From the NCBI RefSeq assembly GCF_018860915.1, contig NZ_JAHKQD010000017.1:1-64000 (forward strand): 64,000 bases of DNA. The letters are read 5' to 3'. This document shows positions 8,695-18,761 of the stretch, one piece after another. The first letter of the stretch is position 1. The number at the start of each line of letters is the position of its first letter. The translations under genes were made by a program, and so were the position numbers. The notes under the pieces were generated by a model. The model worked only from the letters and a program-made list of their open reading frames with translations. It made no database searches and was not told where the DNA came from. This stretch comes from Colwellia sp. C2M11 (lineage in GTDB: Bacteria; Pseudomonadota; Gammaproteobacteria; Enterobacterales; Alteromonadaceae).

Positions 8695-9876
8695 TTACTC
8701 TTGTGACGTTAGCTGTGCCGTTAAATTGGCATCAGCAATAGGTAATAAAGTAAAAGTAACACCTGTACTATCAAGTATTATAGTGTTTGGGGAGATAGTC
8801 ATACCAGGACCAACTCGGGCAGGACCATTCACGGCAATAACATCGGTTGCAACTAAACCAGCGTTAATCGCTCTATAGCTACCGTAGAGTTCACCGACTT
8901 GAATTGCCTTATATTCTAGAATATTGTTTTCGCCTACCGTTAAAACAAAACGGTTTTTTAAATCAGTACCAATAGCGCGATCAGGCACAATAATTTTATC
9001 ACTTATACCATTAGCCGCTAATTTAATGCGAGCAAATGAACCGGCTCTAAGTTGACTTTGATTTTCATTAAATACAGCTCTTACACGTAACGTGCCTGTT
9101 GCTGAGTCAATCTGATTATCAATAAAATCAATGTAACCTTTAAAGGCAAAATCATCCTGTCCAACTTTTTGCATGACAACTTGCTGCTTATCATTAGCGG
9201 TAACATCAGAAAATGATCTATTCCATGTACGCTCATCTACGTCAAAATAAGCATACATTGCTTTATCTGACACAATACTGGTAAGCACACTTTGTCCTGC
9301 AATAACGTTATTACCTTTAGTAATACTGGCACGAGAGATTATTCCATCAATTGGTGAACGAATAGAAGTAAACTCTAATTCAAGTTTTGCAGCGATTAAC
9401 TGTGCCTGTAAAGCATCAAGTTGTGCTTGGCGTTGACGTAAAGTTGAAGTACGTGATTCAGCTTGCTCTGTTGATATAGCTTTACGTTCAGTTAAACGTA
9501 TAGCGCGTTTTTCTTCGCTTTTTGCTTGTTCTAATGCCGCTTCAGCACTATCTTTTTGCGCTTCTAGGCTAGCAACGATAGCTAAGAAAGGACGATCATC
9601 TAATTGAAAAAGTAGATCACCCTCTTTTACTTTTTCACCTTCATTAAAGGCGATATGCTCTATAACACCAGACACACGTGGCTTTAAAGCAACTTGTTCA
9701 GGTGCTTCTATGCGTGTGGTATAGGTGTGCCAATTTTGTACAGGTTTAACAATAACATTTGCAACATCAATCGATTGTAATGGCGCCTGTTGTTTTTGTG
9801 CGTTCGGCTCTGGTGAGCAACCGGCTAGTGTTAAGATAGCAATAGTAATAACTATTGAGATTAGATGTTTGTTCAT
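8695..9876 (-). CDS. RND efflux periplasmic adaptor (membrane fusion protein)
   Basis: This 393-residue AcrA/MexA-type adaptor is a lipoprotein with lipobox LAGC (Cys20). A lipoyl half-motif follows (VSGVIEHIAFNEGEKVKEGDLLFQLDD), then a helical hairpin at about residues 95-165 (Glu/Ala/Gln-rich), the second lipoyl half (SPIDGIISRASITKGNNV), a beta-barrel and a membrane-proximal domain. It bridges the permease and the outer-membrane channel. It is the first gene of the operon and diverges from a LysR regulator 131 bp away, which probably controls it. Confidence 0.94.
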   Translation of the reverse strand: MNKHLISIVITIAILTLAGCSPEPNAQKQQAPLQSIDVANVIVKPVQNWHTYTTRIEAPEQVALKPRVSGVIEHIAFNEGEKVKEGDLLFQLDDRPFLAIVASLEAQKDSAEAALEQAKSEEKRAIRLTERKAISTEQAESRTSTLRQRQAQLDALQAQLIAAKLELEFTSIRSPIDGIISRASITKGNNVIAGQSVLTSIVSDKAMYAYFDVDERTWNRSFSDVTANDKQQVVMQKVGQDDFAFKGYIDFIDNQIDSATGTLRVRAVFNENQSQLRAGSFARIKLAANGISDKIIVPDRAIGTDLKNRFVLTVGENNILEYKAIQVGELYGSYRAINAGLVATDVIAVNGPARVGPGMTISPNTIILDSTGVTFTLLPIADANLTAQLTSQE

Positions 9877-9955
9877 GTTAACTCCTATGGTGATGTGGCC
9901 GCAATTTTATGTAATTTGTTTAGTGACAAAAAGAATAGTTTTTACATTTGATTAG

Positions 9956-9968
9956 TGCCAAAATGGCA
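9956..9968. promoter_or_regulatory. Candidate operator in the LysR/RND divergent region
   Basis: The palindrome TGCCA-AAA-TGGCA lies in the 131-bp spacer between the adaptor gene and the LysR gene, 40 bp before the LysR start. Its position and symmetry suit a LysR binding site for autoregulation and pump control. This is an inference from location. Confidence 0.4.
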
Positions 9969-10007
9969 ACAATAGAGTTAAATCGTGATAATCAATGGGG
10001 ATAACTA

Positions 10008-10946
10008 ATGGACACAACGAGTCGATTATTAATGTTACTTGAGGTGGTAGAGCAAGGTTCTTTTATCAGAGCAGCCGAAATACGCAATATAGATCGTTCT
10101 GTTATCTCTAAACAAATTAACCGTTTAGAAGATGAGTTAGGCGTAAGACTACTTAATAGAACCACACGTTCATTCTCATTAACCGCTGCTGGCTCTGAAA
10201 TGATAAAAAAAGCAACAGAATTACGAACGCTATTGGGTGACACCGTACGTATTGCAGAGAACTTTCATTTAGAGCCACAAGGGTTACTGAGAATTACCTC
10301 AAGTACTTTATTCGGTAAACGTTACTTACAACCAGTGATTAATGATTTTCAAAAACGTTTTCCACAAGTAGAAGTTGAATTGAATTTAAGTGATCGCTTA
10401 ATGGATATTGTCTCAGAAGGGTTTGATTTAGCTTTTCGTGTCGGCGAGCCCAAAGATTCGTCACTAATTGCCCGACAAATTGCTCGAAATCGTTTATTGA
10501 TACTGGCAACACCCGAGTTTATTAAAAATTATGGTATGCCTAGTACCATGGAGGATTTAGCTAGATTACCAGCAGCGACCTATGCTGGCGCATCTTTTAG
10601 AATTGACAGTGTACATTATTATGATGAACACGATCAGCTACAAGAGCAGAAACTTAAAAGTGTGTATAGAGCAAATGATCCTGAAGTGTTACTGATGAAA
10701 ACACTTTCAGGTACTACTTTTATTATTGCGCCAGCGTTTATACTCGCTAACGAAATAATGGAGGGTAAATTAGTTCCTTTATTGACCAATATAAAACTAA
10801 TACAGTTCGGGGCAATTTATGCCTATTATCCCCACCGAGATCTTCCTGTTAGAACAAGGTTATTTTTTGATGCGGTACGCGAATATATAGGCAAAGAAAT
10901 ACCAGTTTGGGAACAGGCGATTCCAAATTTTGAAGATATGTATTAA
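10008..10946 (+). CDS. LysR-family transcriptional regulator, divergent to RND pump
   Basis: This 312-residue protein has an N-terminal winged HTH (residues 1-60, with GSFIRAAEIRNIDRSVISKQINRLEDELG and RTTRSFSLTAAG) and a LysR substrate-binding domain from about residue 90. It belongs to the CrgA/DsdC-like group (SDRLMDIVSEGFDLAFRVGEP). Divergence from the RND operon suggests it regulates the pump in response to a substrate. It is transcribed toward purT and is convergent with it. Confidence 0.92.
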   Translation: MDTTSRLLMLLEVVEQGSFIRAAEIRNIDRSVISKQINRLEDELGVRLLNRTTRSFSLTAAGSEMIKKATELRTLLGDTVRIAENFHLEPQGLLRITSSTLFGKRYLQPVINDFQKRFPQVEVELNLSDRLMDIVSEGFDLAFRVGEPKDSSLIARQIARNRLLILATPEFIKNYGMPSTMEDLARLPAATYAGASFRIDSVHYYDEHDQLQEQKLKSVYRANDPEVLLMKTLSGTTFIIAPAFILANEIMEGKLVPLLTNIKLIQFGAIYAYYPHRDLPVRTRLFFDAVREYIGKEIPVWEQAIPNFEDMY

Positions 10947-11191
10947 AAATAACAAAATATTATTTTAATGCCTTAGCTCGCTCATCGATATAGATGTAAC
11001 CCATTGGAATTATTTAGGATACTTCAATAGCTCTAACATAAAAATCTGCGTCAGAGATAGAGATAATGTTCAATAACAACAAGCTTTCTAGCCATTCATA
11101 TAAACATTACCCTATCAGAAGATCGTTCATCTCATTAAATTCACCGTCCATATAATAACCGTAAATATCAAGAGAATTATAGCACTTTACT

Positions 11192-12367
11192 TTAAAAGTC
11201 TACTTTAACTTTATTTGCAGTATTCACTGCTATTTCAATTGCTGTTTCAATCGACTCTGCACGTTTTAAAATAACACCTAAGCGACGTCTTCCATCAATT
11301 TCAGGTTTACCAAATAAACGAACTTGTGTTTGAGGCTGAGCTAATGCATCTTCAAGGCCTGAAAAACGAATATCTTTTGAGGTACCTTCACGCAAGATAA
11401 CCGCTGAAGCACTTGGACCATATTGCTCTATTTGATGAATAGGTAAACCTAAAATCGCACGAGCATGCAAAGCAAATTCAGATAAATCTTGTGAAATAAG
11501 AGTGACTAATCCAGTATCATGTGGCCGTGGTGATACTTCACTAAAAATAACATCATCACCTTTAATAAAAAGCTCAACACCAAATAAACCGCGACCACCT
11601 AGAGCTTCAACTACACTCTTAGCCATTTGTTGTGCTTTTTCAATAGCCACAGCAGACATAAGTGCTGGCTGCCATGACTCTCGATAATCACCGTCTTCTT
11701 GTCGATGACCAATCGGAGCACAATAATGTATGCCATCTTTAGCATTAATCGTTAATAGCGTTATTTCATAATCAAAATCAACAAAACCCTCGATGATAAC
11801 TTTTCCTTTACCTGCACGACCGCCTTCTTGTGCATATTTCCAAGCAGTTTCAATATCATCATTTGAACGAATCAGTGATTGGCCTTTACCCGACGAACTC
11901 ATAATAGGCTTAACAACACACGGTATTCCTATTTTTTCAATACCGGCAGTAAACTCTTCATACGTAGCAGCAAATATATATGCTGAAGTAGCTAACCCTA
12001 ACGTTTCAGCAGCTAAACATCGAATACCTTCTCTGTTCATTGTTAATTGTGTTGCTCTAGCACTTGGCACAACATTGAACCCTTCTTGCTCAAGTTCAGC
12101 TAACGTGTCTGTAGCAATCGCTTCAATCTCAGGAACAATAAAATGAGGACGTTCTTTCTCTACTAAAGCACGCAATTCTGTACCATCAAGCATGTTAATA
12201 ACATAACTTCTATGAGCTACCTGCATACCAGGTGCATTGGCATAGCGGTCAACACCAATAACTTCAACACCCAAGCGTTGTAATTCAATAACAACTTCTT
12301 TACCTAATTCTCCGCAACCTAACATCATTACTTTTGTAGCTGATGCTGAACAAGCTGTACCTAACAT
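11192..12367 (-). CDS. purT: Formate-dependent phosphoribosylglycinamide formyltransferase (GAR transformylase 2)
   Basis: This 391-residue ATP-grasp enzyme is close to the usual PurT length of about 392. It makes formyl-GAR from GAR, formate and ATP in purine synthesis. Visible features are the N-terminal nucleotide-binding fold ([31 protein letters not shown]), [11 protein letters not shown] in the ATP-binding loop, and the C-terminal [11 protein letters not shown] motif. It is monocistronic. I could not find a clear PurR box upstream, only an imperfect palindrome at 12497-12517. Confidence 0.97.
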   Translation of the reverse strand: MLGTACSASATKVMMLGCGELGKEVVIELQRLGVEVIGVDRYANAPGMQVAHRSYVINMLDGTELRALVEKERPHFIVPEIEAIATDTLAELEQEGFNVVPSARATQLTMNREGIRCLAAETLGLATSAYIFAATYEEFTAGIEKIGIPCVVKPIMSSSGKGQSLIRSNDDIETAWKYAQEGGRAGKGKVIIEGFVDFDYEITLLTINAKDGIHYCAPIGHRQEDGDYRESWQPALMSAVAIEKAQQMAKSVVEALGGRGLFGVELFIKGDDVIFSEVSPRPHDTGLVTLISQDLSEFALHARAILGLPIHQIEQYGPSASAVILREGTSKDIRFSGLEDALAQPQTQVRLFGKPEIDGRRRLGVILKRAESIETAIEIAVNTANKVKVDF

Positions 12368-12682
12368 TAATACCTCAAATATTTATAGTAAGTTAATTAA
12401 AAAGATCATAACTGAAGTTGTGTATTCACCCTAGTAAAAATCTCTCATTTAATACTAAAGATAATAACAGCATCATATAAAGTAATTTGAAACTATACAT
12501 CCTCCTACGGAGTATGTTTACATTGAATTATCAATAAATAGTTAATTTATGATCTGAAACCAATTAAATCCATTAAAGCTTAAGTGGTTTATTTTAATGA
12601 TTAATAACGGTTTATTTAGACGGTGAAATTATTAAAGTAATGTTGTTATATAACCTACATCGTTAATAATGAGAATAATAGC
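12368..12682. other. Intergenic region upstream of purT
   Basis: This 315-bp A/T-rich spacer between two minus-strand genes carries no visible gene. The only structure is a 21-bp imperfect palindrome at 12497-12517 centred on CTCC-TAC-GGAG, about 130 bp before purT. It could be an operator or hairpin. Confidence 0.4.
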
Positions 12683-12898
12683 CTATTTCTTCACGCTAAT
12701 GTTTTCAAGTAATTTAATAATTGTATGATTTTTATTTAATTGAGCTAAATCAATAAGGTAGCTTTTTTCAATATCGAGCATAGGTTCGTGTGATAGCAAT
12801 TCCCTTACTAATTGATCTTCACCATTGACTATAGCGGTTTTTAAGGCCGCAAAATTGGCTATCCCTGGTTTATTTCTATCGGTATTATCAGATCCCAT
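12683..12898 (-). CDS. Small ankyrin-repeat-like protein
   Basis: This is a 71-residue cytoplasmic protein from the ATG chosen here. A GGAG Shine-Dalgarno lies 8 nt before it. The frame stays open to a TTG at 12937, but that start has no ribosome site. Residues ~15-65 (FAALKTAIVNGEDQLVRELL ... LIDLAQLNKNHTIIKLL) have the helix-turn-helix spacing of about two degenerate ankyrin repeats. The family is otherwise unrecognised. It follows the cytochrome gene on the same strand, about 95 bp after its stop. Confidence 0.6.
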   Translation of the reverse strand: MGSDNTDRNKPGIANFAALKTAIVNGEDQLVRELLSHEPMLDIEKSYLIDLAQLNKNHTIIKLLENISVKK

Positions 12899-12993
12899 AA
12901 GTCGTACTCCATTAAATAATTCAAGAATGAAATTCAAGCATAGTCTTATGGCTACAAATTACCAGTGCTATACCTGATAAATATAGGTGATTA

Positions 12994-15189
12994 TTAATTA
13001 TTTATAAACCAATTATAATCGGCTCTCGAATTAAGCTTCTGTGATAGATACAAGCCTAATTCTTTAAGCTGGGTATTATTTTGGTAATTTGGAATTAACG
13101 CCTTTAGTTTATCTAAAGCATCCTGACTTTGCCCTGCTCCATCTAATGCAAGCACATATGTATAAGCATACTCAGGGTTACTTGGCATAAGCTGCATAGA
13201 TTTTTTAAACAAAGGTAACCCTTTATCTAAGCGTTTTTGGCGAACAAAGTGTAACCCATAAGAATAATGCAAAGCAGCTGACTTAGGATTGAGTTTAATA
13301 CCTTTTGACAGTACCGATGCTACCTGAAATGACTTCTGCTGAGAGCGATATATATCAGCTAAATTAATATAACCCGTTTCAAAATAAGGCTCTATTTTAA
13401 TTGCCTTTTTGAAGGCCTCTTCAGCTGCTGTTTTTCTATTCATCTCAAGAGCTAATATGCCTTTATTCGCCATACCTTCACCACGCCAACTATTAACATC
13501 ATTAAAAATAATTAATTCTTTAAATGCTTTATCAAAAAGAGTTTGATTGAGAAAAAGTACATCGCCTGATAATAAACTACGTGCAGTAGCAATTCTTACC
13601 GATTTATATTTATCTTCAAGTAAAGGGCTGAGTTGATTAACTCTGTCCTGTGATGGCAATAAAGTTGCTACACTTGCGGCACTCAATCTTATTAATGCTT
13701 CATCATGAGATAAGTACGGAGCCAACTCAGCTACACTAATTGTAGTTGTGGTGTAACTTAGTAATTGAATAGCAGTAGCTCGACTCATAATATCAAGTTG
13801 TTCATCTGCCATAATAGATAAATGCTGTTGTAATGAAATACCTTGACCCCTATTTAATAACATCAATAAGTGCTTACTTGAAAGAATAGCTTTAGGCTTA
13901 CCATGCCATTTTTCTAAAGTAGCACTTGCCCATTCATTAGACTTCTCTTCATGGCATTGTACACAAGCATTTGGCGTATCGAAGGTTTCAGATAAATGTG
14001 GACGAGGTATTTTGAAGCTATGATCACGTCTATCATCTACACCCATATAAGTGTTTTCAGGCATATGACAATTTACACATTGAGCACCTGTAGAGTTTTC
14101 ATTATGTTGATGATGTTTTTTAACGTTATAAACTTCAGCGCCATGACATTGTAAACATAAGCCATTGCCTTCAACTTTTAGTTTCATCGTATGTTTATCA
14201 TGGCAATCTAAACAGTTTACACCCTCTTTATACATTTTGCTTTGCAAGAAAGAACCATAAACATAAACTTCTTCTTTAATTTGGCCATCAGCATAATAGT
14301 TAGGGCTAGCGGTAAAATTAGGTGTAAATTGATCTAGAAAAGGTATATTTGCTTTAAAGCCGTCGGTTAATGGGGCTCTAAGTGAATGACATGCAAAACA
14401 GTTATCCATAAAATCGTTATTACGTTCACCACCTTCCCAATGAGCTGTTTTATCGCCGATGCTTCGTAACCATCGACCTGTAGGATGATTGATAGATGTA
14501 ACGCTAGCACGTACTTCCGCTTTCTTTGGTGTTTTCATATGATCGGTCATATCCCCATGACAAGATAAACAACCTACATTGATATTATCAAATTCAGTTT
14601 TAAAGGTATTATCTTGACCATTATAGTTTCTAACCAGTCCATCAGAATGACAATCTGCGCACATGCCGTTCCAATTTTGTAATGGCTGTCGCCAATGTAG
14701 TCTGTCTTCTGGACGTATTTCTTCATGACTATAGTTGTGATACCAACGCTGTCCACCTTCTTCTTTACTTCTAGCATCCCAAGCAAATGGAAGTACATGC
14801 AACCTTCCAGGCTCAGTTTCAACTAAATATTGCTGCAATGGTGTATAGCCAAAAGTATATTTTATTGGATAAGTATCCACGTTATCATCATAAGAAACAG
14901 TAACTTGATAGCTATTGTCTTTAATGAAGAAGTGAGCTTTCTGACCATAATGTTCAACATTTACACCTGAAAAGTCAGCGATTACTGTCGTGCTATCTGC
15001 AATCGACATGGCTTTAGAATGATCTGAATGTGTCCATTCTTGTTCAGACTGAGCATGACAGGAAGTACAGGTTTGATTTGATATAGGTGCTTTCTTTTGA
15101 AAATCATGACCACTTATTACTGCTGACTGTGCGGAAGCAATAAACAGAGAAAACACAAATAAAATAGTTACTACATTTTTAATATTCAA
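12994..15189 (-). CDS. Octaheme c-type cytochrome with C-terminal TPR repeats
   Basis: This 731-residue periplasmic protein has a signal peptide (residues 1-23). Eight CxxCH heme motifs lie in the first ~430 residues (CTSCH, CADCH, CLSCH, CFACH, CLDCH, CLQCH, CVNCH, CVQCH). A HEAT-like helical stretch follows (~440-540), then TPR repeats (~560-700) with AEEAFKKAIKIEPYFETGYINLADIYRSQ. The N-terminal half resembles cytochrome c554-type multiheme proteins. Electron transfer in the periplasm is expected, with the TPR part docking a partner. A close paralogue lies at 50.5 kb next to an ASPIC lipoprotein, but this copy is remote from the polysaccharide genes. Confidence 0.9.
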   Translation of the reverse strand: MNIKNVVTILFVFSLFIASAQSAVISGHDFQKKAPISNQTCTSCHAQSEQEWTHSDHSKAMSIADSTTVIADFSGVNVEHYGQKAHFFIKDNSYQVTVSYDDNVDTYPIKYTFGYTPLQQYLVETEPGRLHVLPFAWDARSKEEGGQRWYHNYSHEEIRPEDRLHWRQPLQNWNGMCADCHSDGLVRNYNGQDNTFKTEFDNINVGCLSCHGDMTDHMKTPKKAEVRASVTSINHPTGRWLRSIGDKTAHWEGGERNNDFMDNCFACHSLRAPLTDGFKANIPFLDQFTPNFTASPNYYADGQIKEEVYVYGSFLQSKMYKEGVNCLDCHDKHTMKLKVEGNGLCLQCHGAEVYNVKKHHQHNENSTGAQCVNCHMPENTYMGVDDRRDHSFKIPRPHLSETFDTPNACVQCHEEKSNEWASATLEKWHGKPKAILSSKHLLMLLNRGQGISLQQHLSIMADEQLDIMSRATAIQLLSYTTTTISVAELAPYLSHDEALIRLSAASVATLLPSQDRVNQLSPLLEDKYKSVRIATARSLLSGDVLFLNQTLFDKAFKELIIFNDVNSWRGEGMANKGILALEMNRKTAAEEAFKKAIKIEPYFETGYINLADIYRSQQKSFQVASVLSKGIKLNPKSAALHYSYGLHFVRQKRLDKGLPLFKKSMQLMPSNPEYAYTYVLALDGAGQSQDALDKLKALIPNYQNNTQLKELGLYLSQKLNSRADYNWFINN

Positions 15190-15626
15190 AATTTATATTT
15201 ACCTTAAAAAGCTTACTTATTTATTAAATTAACTTCGTAATAATTTTTTTATTATACGGCTTAATGTTCAGAAAAAACGTGCTACAACTCTTACTTATTA
15301 AGTTACCAATGTTGAGATATCATATTGATAAATTGTGCTAAAATTTTATATGAGTATTAAATAATAAGATTTATTAAATAGTTCAACATCCTTTCTTTTC
15401 GGCCAGCTCATTAAGCTTTATCACTATTTATACCTAACCAGCCACTACAGTACAATAATCAAGCTGCAACTATAAATATTCTTTCTCTTACCTCATAAGT
15501 TATAATATTTATCGCCTCCCTTTGCCTAAATATTTTTATCCTCAAATATTAATAACTGACTTATTTTTAATAAGAATAAATGAGGTAGCCGACAAAAAAT
15601 AATAACTCACATTATTCAATCTGACG
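15190..15626. other. Intergenic region between lutC end and cytochrome start
   Basis: This 437-bp, very A/T-rich region must hold the promoter of the cytochrome gene and the 3' end of the lut transcript. I see no gene, no strong hairpin with a T-run, and no clear operator. Confidence 0.4.
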
Positions 15627-16310
15627 TTATTCGTCTTCAACAATAATAATATGTAAAACTTCAGGTCCGTGAGCACCTTTAACTAATACACCTTCAATAT
15701 CCGTTGTGCCACTAACCCCTGATATTAAACACATATTTCGTGGCGTTTGTTTTTTCTTAGCCATTTCATTTGCGATAAGCGCGTAGTCATCCATGTAGTG
15801 AAGTATTTTTGACTTAGGTATAACGGCAATCAAATACAACGGAAGGAAGTTAAGTAAAATAGGCATTTCAGGACCCGAATGTGCAACAAACGAACCGGTT
15901 TCAGCAACACCATATTCCGCCCAACATAAACCCACAGTGTTATCGTTTACAATATCGATATCTGTTGTTATACCCTGCCAGTTTAATTTATTTAATGGTT
16001 CAACACTCTGGACTTTAAGTTCAGATGGTAAAGCGTTTTTATTAAAAAACTGCTTTACCGAATGAGGTAACATATCAAGGGTCGAAATTTTCTCGCAGGT
16101 TGTTCCTATAACTAAACCCGCATCAATTCTTAACATTAATGCTTCAGTTGCGTCTGCAGACATTAATTGAGGACGCGCAAATTCACTCTCTTTTAAAAGC
16201 TCAAGTGCTTCATCTTCAATAGTTTTAGCATCGGCAGTGATAGTTGGTTTTGCAGCTTGAATAGCACTAAATATTTTTTCTCTACTCATATCACTTATTT
16301 GTTTATTCAT
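15627..16310 (-). CDS. lutC: L-lactate utilization protein LutC (LUD domain)
   Basis: This 227-residue LUD-domain protein (YkgG/LutC type) has the conserved block VGLCWAEYGVAETGSFV and the C-terminal signature GTTDIEGVLVKGAHGP. It is the third subunit of the LutABC L-lactate oxidation complex. It follows lutB with a 3-bp gap, so it belongs to the same operon. Length and order fit the family. Confidence 0.92.
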   Translation of the reverse strand: MNKQISDMSREKIFSAIQAAKPTITADAKTIEDEALELLKESEFARPQLMSADATEALMLRIDAGLVIGTTCEKISTLDMLPHSVKQFFNKNALPSELKVQSVEPLNKLNWQGITTDIDIVNDNTVGLCWAEYGVAETGSFVAHSGPEMPILLNFLPLYLIAVIPKSKILHYMDDYALIANEMAKKKQTPRNMCLISGVSGTTDIEGVLVKGAHGPEVLHIIIVEDE

Positions 16311-16313
16311 GAT

Positions 16314-17738
16314 TTACGATCCACCACTTTCAGATTTTTTCATTTTTTTATATTGATGCATAAACGTTGTTGTTTCTGGTTCAATCAAGTCTCGGTTGCG
16401 TGTCCAACCTGAGGTGAATGGCATGTATTTGATCCAGCCATTACGACTGAAGGCTTTCATAAAAATAAGACTGCAAGATGAGAACAGTTGAAACAGTTGA
16501 GGTCTTTTAGCTAGAACACCGAAAAATTTAACAACAAAACGATTGGTTAAAGGTTCATACTTTTTCTCCCACGATTGTGCGCGCAGCGAGCGTAATAATT
16601 TAGGGAGAGGAATATTAACAGGACAAACATCTTCACAACGCCCGTTCATGGTACAAGCATGAGTTTGCTTATTGGCGACTTCAAGACTTTGTAAATGAGG
16701 CGTAAGTACCGATCCCATAGGTCCAGGATATACAGAGCCATAAGCATGTCCGCCAATATGTTTATATACCACACAATGATTCATACAAGCTCCGCAACGA
16801 ATACAGCGCAGCATTTCTTCCATGCCTTCAGCGAGCATTTTTGTTCGACCATTATCAACTAAAACAATGTGACATTCTTCAGGTCCGTCAGCATCGTTCT
16901 TTCTTTTGGGACCATTATGAAAAGTTATATATTGCGTGATATCTGCGCCAGTAGCAGAGCGTGTTAACAAACGTAATAAAGGAATTGCATGTGCCATTGA
17001 TGGTACAAGCTTTTCAATACCTGCGGTAACTATGTGTACTTTAGGTGGAGTAATTGTTAGTTCAGCATTACCTTCATTGGTTACTGTACAAGAAGAGCCA
17101 CTGTCGGCAAGTAAGAAATTAGAGCCACTAATGCCAATATCAGATGTTAAAAACTTAGTGCGCAGATCACGACGTGCACTTCTTACCAGATCAGTAATTT
17201 CTTCTGAATAAGTTGGATCGCTATGAAACTCCCTAAAAAGTTTAACAACGTCTTCCCTGCTTCTATGCATAGCAGGCCAAATGATATGAGATGGAGGATC
17301 ACCCGCCAGTTGAATAATATGTTCGGCAAGATCGGTTTCAATGCGCTCCATCTCTGAATTATCAAAAGCGTGTGTTAAGCCTATTTCTTCGCCCAACATA
17401 GATTTGCTACGAGTTACTTTTTTAGCTTTGTGTTCACGACAGATATCTAACACAATTTTTGAAGCTTCTTCAGCAGTACTCGCCCAATGAACAATAGTAC
17501 CTTGAGCTAAAGCATTTTTTTCAAATTCAGCCAAATAATGCTCCATATGCTTAATGGTATGGTCTTTAACTTTTTGACCTTGTGCTCGTGCTTTTTCAAA
17601 TTCAGGAAAGTTTGCAATGGCATCACTACGTTTTGCTTCAGCTTTGTCGGTTGTACGCCTGATGATCATTTTTAAATCAGGTTGCGCCAAAGCATCAGTA
17701 ACATTTTGAGTAAAATTTTCAGGTTTATTAGCTTGCAT
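16314..17738 (-). CDS. lutB: L-lactate utilization iron-sulfur protein LutB
   Basis: This 474-residue protein has an N-terminal LUD domain and a C-terminal ferredoxin-like region. The latter has CIRCGACMNHC and a second cysteine cluster ending CEDVCPVNIP, giving two [4Fe-4S] sites. LutB, with LutA and LutC, oxidises L-lactate to pyruvate. Its start overlaps the lutA end by 11 bp. No lactate permease is adjacent. Confidence 0.93.
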   Translation of the reverse strand: MQANKPENFTQNVTDALAQPDLKMIIRRTTDKAEAKRSDAIANFPEFEKARAQGQKVKDHTIKHMEHYLAEFEKNALAQGTIVHWASTAEEASKIVLDICREHKAKKVTRSKSMLGEEIGLTHAFDNSEMERIETDLAEHIIQLAGDPPSHIIWPAMHRSREDVVKLFREFHSDPTYSEEITDLVRSARRDLRTKFLTSDIGISGSNFLLADSGSSCTVTNEGNAELTITPPKVHIVTAGIEKLVPSMAHAIPLLRLLTRSATGADITQYITFHNGPKRKNDADGPEECHIVLVDNGRTKMLAEGMEEMLRCIRCGACMNHCVVYKHIGGHAYGSVYPGPMGSVLTPHLQSLEVANKQTHACTMNGRCEDVCPVNIPLPKLLRSLRAQSWEKKYEPLTNRFVVKFFGVLAKRPQLFQLFSSCSLIFMKAFSRNGWIKYMPFTSGWTRNRDLIEPETTTFMHQYKKMKKSESGGS

Positions 17739-18552
17739 CGTTAGCCCCTATAATCTTTGGTGCTAAACCCGCTAAAACTTCAGCGGTGTGCAATGCAGTA
17801 ATTTTTTGATTACCTTCTCGATTAAGCTTTCCTGCGATATTCATTAAACATCCCATATCGCCACCAAGTAAATAATCAGCGTCAGCAGCAACAACATTTT
17901 CTACTTTTTCGCTAACAATGGCGTTAGATATGTCTGAATATTTAACACAAAATGTTCCACCAAAACCACAGCATTCAGAATGACCATTCAATGGTTTATG
18001 CTCTAAACCTTTAACGGTAGAAAGCATTTCTCTTGGTTGCTCGTAAACATTAAGAGAACGATAACCAGAGCAACTATCGTGATAAGTGAATGTACCATCA
18101 AGTTCAACACCATTCGGTTTAAAATTACATACATCAACTAAAAATGAGAGTAGTTCATGAGTTCTGTCAGCTAAATGTTGAGCTCTTGCTTGCCAACCGG
18201 GTTGTTCTTTAAATACTTCTATAAAGTTATTTTTGATCATTGAAGCACATGAACCCGAAGGTAAAATAACATAATCAAATTCTTCAAACTGTTCGATAAC
18301 TTGATAAGCGATTTGACGAGTACCTTCATCGTCACCTGAATTAAATGCGGGTTGTCCACAGCAAGATTGAGCTGCTGGAACTTCAACAGTACAACCTGCT
18401 TGCTCAAGCAAAGTGATGGAAGCAAAACCTACTGAAGGACGTATTGTATTTACCAAACAGGTAACAAATAGTCCGACTCTCTTCTCGGAAATATTTAAAC
18501 ATTCAATCGTATTAGATTGATTAGCGTCAGTATAATTATTTTTGTCAGACAT
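17728..18552 (-). CDS. lutA: L-lactate utilization Fe-S oxidoreductase LutA
   Basis: This 274-residue protein has two cysteine-rich CCG domains (CCGQPAFNSG near residue 65 and CCGFGG near residue 190), as in LutA/YkgE and the GlpC and heterodisulfide reductase subunits. It is the first gene of lutABC. The N-terminal ~25 residues before KRVGLFVTCLV are longer than usual and may be untranslated or disordered. The operon diverges from a LysR gene, where many Bacillus-type operons use a GntR regulator. Confidence 0.92.
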   Translation of the reverse strand: MSDKNNYTDANQSNTIECLNISEKRVGLFVTCLVNTIRPSVGFASITLLEQAGCTVEVPAAQSCCGQPAFNSGDDEGTRQIAYQVIEQFEEFDYVILPSGSCASMIKNNFIEVFKEQPGWQARAQHLADRTHELLSFLVDVCNFKPNGVELDGTFTYHDSCSGYRSLNVYEQPREMLSTVKGLEHKPLNGHSECCGFGGTFCVKYSDISNAIVSEKVENVVAADADYLLGGDMGCLMNIAGKLNREGNQKITALHTAEVLAGLAPKIIGANDAS

Positions 18553-18581
18553 TTATCCGCCCTTATTCTACGAAGGTAATT

Positions 18582-18602
18582 TGGATATAGATTCAATATC
18601 CA
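18582..18602. promoter_or_regulatory. Inverted repeat upstream of lutA
   Basis: A perfect 7-bp inverted repeat with a 7-nt spacer (TGGATAT-N7-ATATCCA) starts 30 bp before the lutA start, in the 209-bp divergent spacer with the LysR gene. Its position close to the lut start suits a repressor site or LysR contact site. It could also form a leader hairpin. Confidence 0.4.
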
Positions 18603-18761
18603 TCTACTTGAACAATTTAGTATGAAACACAGACAAAAGTATTATTATTTATAATACCCTACGTCGTTTCTCCTATATGAGCAATATACTCCGTTGGTAT
18701 TTACCTGTATATTCGCAATAGAAAAATAAACTATTTCCATTTTAAACATAATGAGTTTGAT

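Noticed and set aside
12497..12517. Imperfect palindrome before purT as a PurR box.
   Set aside because: The sequence does not resemble the known purine-box pattern of ACGCAAACGTTTGCGT. It is kept only as an unexplained structure.
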